Source: Flavobacterium sp. (lineage in GTDB: Bacteria > Bacteroidota > Bacteroidia > Flavobacteriales > Flavobacteriaceae). From it: 6,054 bases of DNA. Each line of letters begins with the position of its first letter. The stretch's first letter is position 1. A program made the translations under genes and the position numbers. The stretch lies in assembly GCA_004296145.1 (NCBI GenBank), contig SEBM01000260.1, positions 1 to 6,054 of the forward strand, read 5' to 3'. Below, one piece after another: positions 1 through 5,805 of this stretch. Below the pieces are notes generated by a model that searched no databases, was not told the origin of the DNA, and saw only the letters and a program-made list of their open reading frames with translations.

Positions 1-208
1 TTTCAGGACCGTGCATAGTAAAAGTCCATTTTCCGCCTTCGCGAAAGTCAAACTCATAAAAAGTATTGGTAAAACCATTTGGTCCCCACCAGTTTTTTAA
101 ATGCTCCGGATTTTTCCAGGCTTCAAAAACAATTTCTTGCGGAAAATTCAGAATTCTGGAAGTAACAATTTCAGATTCTGGCGTTGTTGAGATAATTTCA
201 GATTCCAT
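1..208 (-). CDS. SRPBCC/AHSA1-like domain protein, N-terminal part (cut by left edge)
   Basis: The minus strand is open from an ATG at 208-206 to the window edge, giving 69 residues that begin MESEIISTTPESEIV. The pattern RILNFPQEIVFEAWKNPEHL, then NWWGP at about residues 39-43 and FDFREGGKW at about 53-61, is typical of the START-like SRPBCC fold of the AHSA1 (activator of Hsp90 ATPase homologue 1-like) family. Members usually have about 140-170 residues, so more than half is missing. The family forms a helix-grip fold with a hydrophobic cavity; most bacterial members are uncharacterised small-molecule or lipid-binding proteins, and an Hsp90 role should not be assumed. The start lies 12 bp after the antiporter stop on the same strand, so co-transcription is likely. 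No Shine-Dalgarno sequence is evident, as is common in Bacteroidota. The family call is fairly sure; the ligand and function are unknown. Confidence 0.85.
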   Translation of the reverse strand, partial: MESEIISTTPESEIVTSRILNFPQEIVFEAWKNPEHLKNWWGPNGFTNTFYEFDFREGGKWTFTMHGPE

Positions 209-220
209 ATTATGAAAGGA

Positions 221-1498
221 TTAGTTCGTTTTCTTTTCGATTTCTTCTTTAGCATTTAATTTTTTTACAATCCAGGGCAATGTCAGTCCTTGTCCTATCA
301 AAGTTAATAATACTACAGCAACAGAAATAAAAATAATGGCATTTCTTTCCGGAAAAGGAGTTCCGTCTTCCAGAAACTTTGGTAAACCAATAGCAACAGC
401 AAGAGAAACAATACCACGCATTCCGGACCAGCTTAAAATAATACTATTATTAAAATCAAGAAGTGCTTCTTCGCTGACTTTCCTTTTTCCTTCGCGATTT
501 TTTTTGAAGGCTTTTTGAAGGTTGATTTTTTGGAGAAATATTCTAACAAACCTGATTATTAAAGCTACAATGGTAATAATAAAAGCGTAACCAATGTATG
601 GCAGAATCATATTGTTATCAATATCTTTTAGCAGATATCTGAAATTCAGACCGATTAGAATAAAGATTAAACCATTTAATAAAAAGATGATGATGTCCCA
701 AAGACTCCTGGAACTGTTTTTTAAATTTTCGGGAAATATTTTTTTGCTAAAACGAGCAATTGCCAGTCCTGAAACTACTACAGCAATAACTCCTGAAACA
801 TGAAACTGTTCAGCTACTAAATAGGCTACAAATGGCATCAATAACATAAAACTAATGGTGACATTGGTGTTCTTCTGTACTCTGCTTAATATAAAAGATA
901 AGATTTTTGCAATCACCATCCCTACCAGAAAACCACCTCCTAATAAAAAAATAAACTGAAGTGTAGCTTTCCAGATTACAAAAGCAGATCCCATTACGGC
1001 TGCGACAGCAAAGCGATAAGCAACAAGTGCCGAGGCATCGTTTATTAAACTTTCGCCCTCCAGAATAGTAAGCGTTTTATGAGATATTCCAAGTCCTTTT
1101 GTGATGCTTACTGCGGCTACGGCATCGGTTGCAGAAAGTATTGCTCCAAGCACAAATGCAAGAGGCCAGGTTATATTTGGAATCATAAAATGCGCTACCA
1201 CGGCAATCCAAAAAGTAGTAAGGAAAACCAAAGTAATAGCCAGCGTGCCAATTGTATTGAGATTGGTTTTAAAATCTTTTGGAGAAATATTAAAAGAAGC
1301 ATCGTATAAAAGAGGAGGCAAAAAAACAAGGAAAATGATTTCCGGATTAATTTCGATTTCTTTCATTGTCGGAATAAAACCAATTGCTGTTCCTACGATT
1401 ACCAACAAGATAGGATAGGGAAGTTTGGCTTTGTCTGCAAAAGCGGAAAGGCCAATTACAATGGCAAGAATGAAAATGATGATGCTGTAGTTTTCCAT
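221..1498 (-). CDS. CPA1-family Na+/H+ (cation/proton) antiporter
   Basis: This complete 425-aa integral inner-membrane protein should exchange cytoplasmic Na+ (or another monovalent cation) for H+, serving pH and salt homeostasis. About 12 hydrophobic segments can be read, beginning at residue 5. CPA1 landmarks are present: FLPPLLYDASF at about 59-69 in an early helix, ATDAVA at 123-128, GESLINDAS at 148-156 with the Asn-Asp pair N153-D154 that marks the ion site in electroneutral CPA1/NhaP exchangers, and SWSGMRG at 356-362 with the conserved Arg361. The C-terminus is short and charged (KKLNAKEEIEKKTN), lacking the long cytoplasmic domain of E. coli YjcE-type or eukaryotic NHE proteins. The ATG at 1498-1496 starts just before the first hydrophobic helix and is the natural start. 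It is followed within 12 bp by the AHSA1-like gene. Ion selectivity (Na+, K+ or Li+) cannot be read from sequence, so no specific symbol is given. Confidence 0.93.
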   Translation of the reverse strand: MENYSIIIFILAIVIGLSAFADKAKLPYPILLVIVGTAIGFIPTMKEIEINPEIIFLVFLPPLLYDASFNISPKDFKTNLNTIGTLAITLVFLTTFWIAVVAHFMIPNITWPLAFVLGAILSATDAVAAVSITKGLGISHKTLTILEGESLINDASALVAYRFAVAAVMGSAFVIWKATLQFIFLLGGGFLVGMVIAKILSFILSRVQKNTNVTISFMLLMPFVAYLVAEQFHVSGVIAVVVSGLAIARFSKKIFPENLKNSSRSLWDIIIFLLNGLIFILIGLNFRYLLKDIDNNMILPYIGYAFIITIVALIIRFVRIFLQKINLQKAFKKNREGKRKVSEEALLDFNNSIILSWSGMRGIVSLAVAIGLPKFLEDGTPFPERNAIIFISVAVVLLTLIGQGLTLPWIVKKLNAKEEIEKKTN

Positions 1499-1511
1499 TT
1501 TTTGGATTTAG

Positions 1512-1573
1512 AAAATGCTAATTTAATTAATTCAAAAAATAATTTTGAAAAGAATCTAAAAAGTTAGCATTTT
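1512..1573. repeat. Nested inverted repeat between the barrel gene and the antiporter
   Basis: Two perfect 10-bp arms, AAAATGCTAA (1512-1521) and TTAGCATTTT (1564-1573), enclose 42 bp. Inside them lies a second perfect inverted repeat with 7-bp arms, TTCAAAA (1531-1537) and TTTTGAA (1543-1549), around a 5-nt loop. On the minus strand the element follows the barrel gene stop and ends 13 bp before the antiporter ATG. It could be a weak terminator for the barrel gene, a structured 5' leader of the antiporter, or an operator. The AT-rich stems lack the GC core of a classical intrinsic terminator. The remaining 1499-1635 sequence shows no ORF, and I cannot place a convincing promoter in it. Confidence 0.5.
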
Positions 1574-1635
1574 TCTATTTTTCCGGAGATGCGGGCTGGT
1601 TTTTTAATTTTGTTTAAGGAAATTGATTTATGGTA

Positions 1636-2346
1636 TTATAATACTCTGTAAGTAAGACCAAATCTGAAAATTTTAGAATACGCTTCATTTACACCACCAA
1701 CATAACCTTCCTTGTAATTATTTAATCCAAAAGAATAGCCTAGATAAATTCCGAATTTTTTATAATCTGTTGAGATTTGTATTCTCGGACGGGTTTCTGT
1801 ACTTATTGTTTTTCTGTCAACAGATGTAGTGTATTTCATCCCATTTGTGTCAGTTGCATCACCACATTCTTTTGAATTCAAAATACTGGCAAAATCAAAA
1901 CCGGCAACTAAATCAATAGGAAGCTTTTCTGCATTAAAACGATAACCAAAGAAAGGATTTACGTTTATTGTATTCATATCAAGAGTTGTTTTTCCAGTAG
2001 CATCAACACGATTAATACCTGATGAAATTAGTTGCTCGTTTACAGCATTAATAGCTACTTTACTGCTAACGTTTTCATAACCCAAACCGGCTCCAAATAC
2101 AAAATTTCCTTTTGTAACTCTTTTATAATTTAAAGAAATACCATAGCATAATCCGTTTTTGGCTCCATACGGATTATTGGTATAACCTGTGTCAGAGCTA
2201 AATGCATTTATAGATGAAGTTTTTTCTGCACTTCCACCTGAAAAAGAAAACAATCCGGAGTCTAATGAAACCCTCAATTCGTTTTTCTGGCCATAGGTAT
2301 TTGAAAGAATTAAAATAAAGAATAAAGAAGTTAATATATTTTTCAT
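1636..2346 (-). CDS. Outer-membrane beta-barrel protein (porin-like), secreted via a signal peptide
   Basis: The predicted product is 236 aa. It starts with a clear Sec signal peptide: MKN, a hydrophobic core ILTSLFFILIL at 4-14, and a likely cleavage near TYG-QKN (about residue 19). The mature part shows alternating hydrophobic/polar strands separated by Ser/Asn/Gly-rich loops, for example LCYGISLNYKRV (66-77), FVFGAGLGYENV (82-93), INVNPFFGYRF (127-137), IDLVAGFDFA (144-153), IQISTDYKKFGIYLGYSFGL (189-208) and a final FRFGLTYRVL. This fits a small barrel of about eight strands, like the OMP_b-brl/porin-family proteins common in Bacteroidota, although the last residue is Leu and not the usual Phe. 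Two cysteines (67 and 161) fall in or near the barrel and could pair once oxidised in the periplasm. There is no TonB box, plug domain or OmpA peptidoglycan-binding domain. Substrate and role are unknown. It is divergent from dnaK and may be transcribed alone. Confidence 0.8.
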   Translation of the reverse strand: MKNILTSLFFILILSNTYGQKNELRVSLDSGLFSFSGGSAEKTSSINAFSSDTGYTNNPYGAKNGLCYGISLNYKRVTKGNFVFGAGLGYENVSSKVAINAVNEQLISSGINRVDATGKTTLDMNTINVNPFFGYRFNAEKLPIDLVAGFDFASILNSKECGDATDTNGMKYTTSVDRKTISTETRPRIQISTDYKKFGIYLGYSFGLNNYKEGYVGGVNEAYSKIFRFGLTYRVL

Positions 2347-2371
2347 GGCAAATTGGTTTTTGGTTTTGTTC

Positions 2372-2386
2372 TGGCTAATGTAGCCA
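2372..2386. promoter_or_regulatory. Short palindrome in the 5' leader of the barrel gene
   Basis: TGGCTA (2372-2377) and TAGCCA (2381-2386) are perfect inverted arms around a 3-nt spacer, 26 bp upstream of the barrel gene ATG. It could be an operator or an mRNA hairpin. On the minus strand a TATTTTG run partly overlaps one arm (2391 to 2385). It resembles the Bacteroidota -7 element TAnnTTTG one base short, but no TTG lies at the proper -33 distance. Function is not established. Confidence 0.35.
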
Positions 2387-2504
2387 AAATAGTGTTATAA
2401 TTACTTTTGGGTGAATTAATTTTAAATCAAGTATCATTTAATATATAAAGCATTGAATTTTAAGAATTCGGAGAATCCCTTTTGTATGTTCAATTTCTTA
2501 ATAA

Positions 2505-2594
2505 TGACATTAAAAGAACGTTATGCCATGAGTGTCAGGTTTTGAAAATGTCATGTTGTCAGATGATTTTTGGCTGTCAATAGCAAAACTGACA
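2505..2594 (+). promoter_or_regulatory. Cluster of TGTCA/TGACA pentamers upstream of dnaK (candidate activator binding sites)
   Basis: Six copies lie within 90 bp: TGACA at 2505-2509, TGTCA at 2533-2537, 2549-2553, 2557-2561 and 2575-2579, and TGACA at 2590-2594. The last two form an inverted pair with a 10-nt spacer (CTGTCA to CTGACA). The array ends 20 bp before the sigma-54-like promoter, a plausible location for upstream activating sites of an enhancer-binding protein. The repeats are seen directly; the regulator and its function are inferred. Confidence 0.5.
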
Positions 2595-2614
2595 ATTTTA
2601 TTTGGTTTTTTATA

Positions 2615-2631
2615 TTGGCACAAAGATTGAC
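2615..2631 (+). promoter_or_regulatory. Candidate sigma-54 (-24/-12) promoter of dnaK
   Basis: TTGGCAC at 2615-2621, five bases, then TTGAC at 2627-2631 closely matches the sigma-54 consensus TTGGCAC-N5-TTGC(A/T). The invariant -24 GG (2617-2618) is separated by exactly 10 bp from the -12 position, where GA (2629-2630) replaces GC. The predicted transcript would start near 2642, leaving a leader of about 38 nt before the dnaK ATG. An alternative is a housekeeping promoter whose -7 box would be the overlapping TATATTGG at 2611-2618 (consensus TAnnTTTG), but no TTG lies at a proper -33 distance. Confidence 0.5.
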
Positions 2632-2679
2632 TTATGCCACATGAGTTTAAAATTAAATCAAAAATTAAATATATAAAAA

Positions 2680-4563
2680 ATGGGTAAAATAATCGGAATT
2701 GACTTAGGTACGACGAACTCTTGTGTTTCTGTAATGGAAGGTAACGAAGCAGTTGTTATTCCTAACGCAGAAGGAAAAAGAACTACACCATCTATCATCG
2801 CTTTTGTTGAAGGTGGAGAAATTAAAGTAGGTGATCCTGCAAAAAGACAAGCTGTAACGAATCCTACAAAAACGATTGCTTCTATCAAACGTTTCATGGG
2901 ACATACTTTTGCTGAAACTACAAGTGAAGCAAAAAGAGTTTCTTACAGTGTAGTAAAAGGTGACAACAATACGCCACGTGTGGATATTGATGGTCGTTTA
3001 TATACTGCTCAGGAATTGTCTGCAATGACACTACAAAAAATGAAAAAAACTGCTGAAGACTATTTAGGTCAAACTGTAACTGAAGCGGTTATTACTGTTC
3101 CTGCTTACTTTAACGATGCACAACGTCAAGCTACAAAAGAAGCTGGAGAAATTGCTGGTCTTAAAGTTATGCGTATCATCAATGAGCCAACTGCTGCTGC
3201 ACTTGCTTACGGATTAGATAAAAAAGGAACTGATCAAAAAATTGCTGTTTACGATTTAGGTGGAGGTACTTTTGATATCTCTGTTCTTGAATTAGGAGAC
3301 GGTGTATTTGAAGTATTATCTACAAATGGTGATACTCACTTAGGTGGAGATGATTTTGACCACGAAATTATTGACTGGTTGGCTAACGAATTTTTATCTG
3401 AAGAAGGTATTGATTTACGTTTAGACCCAATGTCATTGCAACGTTTGAAAGAAGCTGCTGAAAAAGCTAAGATTGAATTATCTTCTTCTTCAGAAACTGA
3501 AATCAACTTGCCATACGTAACGGCTACTGCTTCAGGACCAAAACACTTAGTTAAAAAATTATCAAGAGCTAAATTTGAGCAATTGACTGATTCTTTAGTA
3601 AAACGTTCTATGGAGCCAGTTGCTAAAGCATTAAAAGATGCAGGTTTATCTACATCTGATATTGACGAAGTTATTCTTGTTGGAGGTTCTACTCGTATGC
3701 CAAGAATCGCTGACGAAGTAGAAAAATTCTTCGGTAAAAAAGCGTCTAAAGGTGTTAACCCTGATGAGGTTGTTGCTATTGGAGCTGCTATTCAAGGTGG
3801 AGTTTTATCTGGAGATGTAAAAGATGTATTGTTACTTGACGTAACACCTCTTTCTTTAGGTATCGAAACTATGGGTGGTGTATTGACTAAATTAATTGAG
3901 TCTAACACAACTATCCCAACTAAAAAATCTCAAGTATTCTCTACTGCTGCTGATTCTCAACCATCTGTTGAAATCCACGTATTACAAGGAGAAAGAGCAA
4001 TGGCTGTTGATAACAAAACTATCGGTCGTTTCCACTTAGACGGTATTCCACCAGCACCAAGAGGAGTTCCTCAAATCGAGGTTACTTTTGATATTGATGC
4101 TAACGGTATCATCAAAGTTTCTGCAACTGACAAAGGAACTGGAAAATCTCACGATATCCGTATCGAAGCTTCTTCTGGTTTAACAGCTGAAGAAATCGAA
4201 AAAATGAAAAAAGATGCAGAAGCTAATGCTGATGCTGACAAAATTGCTAAAGAAAGAGCTGAGAAATTGAACGAAGCTGATAGTACTATCTTCCAAACTG
4301 AATCTCAATTGAAAGAGTTAGGAGATAAACTTACAGACGATCACAAAACAGCTATCGAATATGCTTTAACTGAATTGAGAATGGCTCACCAATCTCAAGA
4401 TCTTGATGCAATCCAAAAAGGATTAGACAATGTAAATGCAGCTTGGAAAACAGCTACAGAAGCAATGTACGCCCAAGGTGGTGAAGGACAACAATCTGCT
4501 CCACAACAAGAGCAGTCTTCTGGAGACAATGTTGAAGACGTTGAATTCGAAGAAGTTAAATAA
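2680..4563 (+). CDS. dnaK: Molecular chaperone DnaK (Hsp70)
   Basis: This complete 627-aa cytoplasmic Hsp70 binds exposed hydrophobic segments of clients in an ATP-controlled cycle with DnaJ and GrpE. The nucleotide-binding domain covers about 1-380: IGIDLGTTNSCVSV (5-18, phosphate-1 loop), VITVPAYFNDAQRQATKEAG (138-156 region), INEPTAAALAYG (167-178), VYDLGGGTFDISVL (190-203, phosphate-2), LGGDDFD (221-227) and ILVGGSTRMP (332-341, adenosine site). The conserved hydrophobic linker DVLLLDVTP lies at 382-390, followed by the beta-sandwich substrate-binding domain (about 391-500) and a helical lid. The tail is Q-rich and ends DNVEDVEFEEVK. Length is normal for the family. The ATG at 2680 gives the canonical MGKIIGIDLGTTNS start, with an A-rich leader and no Shine-Dalgarno sequence. 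grpE and dnaJ are not adjacent and the gene appears monocistronic, ending at a strong terminator. Its codons look richer in G/C than those of the downstream genes, as expected of a highly expressed gene. Confidence 0.99.
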   Translation: MGKIIGIDLGTTNSCVSVMEGNEAVVIPNAEGKRTTPSIIAFVEGGEIKVGDPAKRQAVTNPTKTIASIKRFMGHTFAETTSEAKRVSYSVVKGDNNTPRVDIDGRLYTAQELSAMTLQKMKKTAEDYLGQTVTEAVITVPAYFNDAQRQATKEAGEIAGLKVMRIINEPTAAALAYGLDKKGTDQKIAVYDLGGGTFDISVLELGDGVFEVLSTNGDTHLGGDDFDHEIIDWLANEFLSEEGIDLRLDPMSLQRLKEAAEKAKIELSSSSETEINLPYVTATASGPKHLVKKLSRAKFEQLTDSLVKRSMEPVAKALKDAGLSTSDIDEVILVGGSTRMPRIADEVEKFFGKKASKGVNPDEVVAIGAAIQGGVLSGDVKDVLLLDVTPLSLGIETMGGVLTKLIESNTTIPTKKSQVFSTAADSQPSVEIHVLQGERAMAVDNKTIGRFHLDGIPPAPRGVPQIEVTFDIDANGIIKVSATDKGTGKSHDIRIEASSGLTAEEIEKMKKDAEANADADKIAKERAEKLNEADSTIFQTESQLKELGDKLTDDHKTAIEYALTELRMAHQSQDLDAIQKGLDNVNAAWKTATEAMYAQGGEGQQSAPQQEQSSGDNVEDVEFEEVK

Positions 4564-4581
4564 TTCTTTTGTAGTAAGTAA

Positions 4582-4598
4582 TTAATACAAAGTATTAA
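4582..4598 (+). repeat. AT-rich hairpin just after dnaK
   Basis: TTAATAC (4582-4588) and GTATTAA (4592-4598) are perfect 7-bp arms around an AAA loop, lying 5 bp before the stem of the main terminator. In the dnaK mRNA it would make a second, weaker hairpin in the 3' UTR and could protect the 3' end or assist termination. TACAAA (4586-4591) can instead pair with TTTGTA (4568-4573), so the fold is ambiguous. Confidence 0.45.
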
Positions 4599-4603
4599 GA
4601 TAG

Positions 4604-4633
4604 AAAACCGAGTCAGAAATGACTCGGTTTTTT
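4604..4633 (+). terminator. Rho-independent terminator of dnaK
   Basis: AAAACCGAGTCA (4604-4615), a GAAA tetraloop (4616-4619) and TGACTCGGTTTT (4620-4631) form a perfect 12-bp stem followed by a T-run through 4633. It begins 41 bp after the dnaK stop and separates dnaK from the ATPase gene, so the latter needs its own promoter or read-through. Confidence 0.93.
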
Positions 4634-4640
4634 GTTATAT

Positions 4641-4657
4641 TTACATTGTAATTACAA
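4641..4657. promoter_or_regulatory. Overlapping palindromes immediately before the ATPase gene (candidate operator)
   Basis: The 17-bp TTACATTGTAATTACAA contains two overlapping perfect palindromes: TTACA-T-TGTAA (4641-4651) and TTGTAATTACAA (4646-4657). They lie in the 32 bp between the dnaK terminator and the ATPase start, ending 8 bp before the ATG. A repressor bound here would cover any promoter. The only promoter-like box seen is TATATTTA at 4636-4643, one base off the Bacteroidota -7 consensus TAnnTTTG, without a good -33 TTG. In such AT-rich DNA a chance palindrome is possible. Confidence 0.4.
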
Positions 4658-4665
4658 AAAGAAAA

Positions 4666-5805
4666 ATGGAAAAGTTGATTGTTAAAAATTTCGGACCAAT
4701 AAAAGAAGCTGAAATTGATTTGACTAAATATGTGGTGTTTATTGGAGATACTTCTACAGGGAAAAGTGTTTTAGCAAAGTTAATTTCGATATTTAGAGAG
4801 TTTTCAAATGTTTTGAATAATAAAGTTGACAACTCTTTATTATTAGCATCATTTAGAAATCAACTTGTGAATTATAATATTGATTTTAATTATGACGAAA
4901 GTCAAATTGATTATTATGATATTGATTTGCATTTAAGATTATATTCTAATAAGATTTTGGTTGTCAAAGACAGCAGAGTTAAAATGACAATGGAGGAGTT
5001 AGAACAATTTATAAAAGGGAAAGATATTTTAGAACCAGATGAAGAAACTCAAATTGCATTTCGTTCACTTTCTGTAAAAGGACAGAATATTTACGTTCCA
5101 GCTGAGAGAATTCTAACATCATTAGTTGGAGGCTCTATTTATGGTTTATGGGCAAATAATGTTGCCCTCCCAAATTGTTTTAAGGATTTTGCTGCTAAAT
5201 TTGAAGTAGCAAGAAATAGAATTAGTACAATAAAATATCCTGAATTTGATTTCGTTTATTTTTATAATAATTCTCAAGATTTTATAAGAACGGGAAATAA
5301 TGAAGAAGCGGAGATTTCTCTTGTTCAAGCGTCTAGTGGTATTCAGTCACTTGTTCCTTTATTGTTGGTTTTAGATTTTGAATTATTAGGAGGGAGAATT
5401 GAACCTAGATTATCCTTTTTAATAGAAGAACCAGAGCTGAATTTATTTCCAATTAAGCAAAAAAAACTTATCGATTACATTATAAAAGGTGTTAATCGAA
5501 CTGGATATAAAGTTGTTATTACAACTCACAGTCCATATATTCTTTCTTCCCTTGATACATTAATGCTTGCAAAAAACACTTTCAATGAACATCCTGATTT
5601 GAAGGAAGAAATAAACTCAATTGTTTCAGAAGATAAATGGATAGAGTATGATGATATTTCTGTCTACGAAGTAAGAAATGATGGAAAAGTATATTCAATC
5701 AAAAATGAAGAATTCCGAAGTATTGATACAAATGCAATTGATGGTGTTTCTGATATAATTTCAGAAGAATTTGATAAATTAACAGAGTTAAGATATGCAC
5801 AGTAA
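4666..5805 (+). CDS. AAA/ABC-type ATPase (OLD-like, AAA_15/AAA_21 class), probable partner of the downstream candidate nuclease
   Basis: The predicted product is a 379-aa soluble ATPase of the RecF/SMC/OLD-like ABC group. The N-terminus MEKLIVKNFGPIKEAEIDL is the usual first beta-strand pair of these proteins. Walker A is GDTSTGKS at 27-34, the ABC signature SSGIQS at 223-228, Walker B FLIEEPELNLFP at 251-262 with catalytic-type E254-E255, and the H-loop ITTHSPYIL at 285-293. The motif NIYVPAERI at 141-149 is common in standalone ATPases of this class. Fewer than 190 residues separate Walker A from the signature, so there is no long SMC-type coiled coil, and no Toprim nuclease domain follows the H-loop as in full OLD proteins. 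The start is the first ATG after the dnaK terminator. The stop overlaps the next gene by 11 bp, implying translational coupling. Composition is markedly AT-rich (about 27% GC in one 60-bp line checked against 43% in one of dnaK), consistent with horizontal acquisition. Defence or DNA-repair roles are inferred. Confidence 0.88.
   Translation: MEKLIVKNFGPIKEAEIDLTKYVVFIGDTSTGKSVLAKLISIFREFSNVLNNKVDNSLLLASFRNQLVNYNIDFNYDESQIDYYDIDLHLRLYSNKILVVKDSRVKMTMEELEQFIKGKDILEPDEETQIAFRSLSVKGQNIYVPAERILTSLVGGSIYGLWANNVALPNCFKDFAAKFEVARNRISTIKYPEFDFVYFYNNSQDFIRTGNNEEAEISLVQASSGIQSLVPLLLVLDFELLGGRIEPRLSFLIEEPELNLFPIKQKKLIDYIIKGVNRTGYKVVITTHSPYILSSLDTLMLAKNTFNEHPDLKEEINSIVSEDKWIEYDDISVYEVRNDGKVYSIKNEEFRSIDTNAIDGVSDIISEEFDKLTELRYAQ

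Larger units (their letters stand above)
2347..2679. other. Divergent intergenic region between the barrel gene and dnaK (333 bp)
   Basis: No credible gene lies here. From left to right it holds a short perfect palindrome in the leader of the barrel gene (2372-2386), an AT-rich stretch of about 100 bp with no feature I can name, a cluster of six TGTCA/TGACA pentamers (2505-2594), a sigma-54-like promoter (2615-2631), and an A-rich dnaK leader. There is no CIRCE inverted repeat (TTAGCACTC-N9-GAGTGCTAA), so HrcA control is not indicated. The eight-base direct repeat TTATGCCA occurs at 2521-2528 and 2632-2639, each followed closely by ATGAGT or TGAGT. Confidence 0.8.

Noticed and set aside
336..1418. 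Plus-strand open frames of 60-105 codons opposite the antiporter
   Set aside because: The antiporter on the minus strand has clear family motifs throughout; these frames are antisense shadows with low-complexity, basic translations.
1577..1615. CCGG...GGGCTGG followed by a T-run as an intrinsic terminator on the plus strand
   Set aside because: Only about 3 bp can pair, and no plus-strand gene ends here; on the minus strand no T-run follows it.
2347..2679. CIRCE/HrcA operator upstream of dnaK
   Set aside because: I looked for TTAGCACTC-N9-GAGTGCTAA and found no match or close match.
2658..2904. Minus-strand open frames of 79 and 66 codons over the start of dnaK
   Set aside because: They are antisense to the strongly conserved dnaK N-terminus and show no recognisable protein features.
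4666..5805. Naming the ATPase as Septu PtuA, PARIS AriA, Gabija GajA or a full OLD nuclease
   Set aside because: It lacks a C-terminal Toprim domain, the visible part of the partner is neither HNH nor helicase-like, and sequence alone does not justify a named system.
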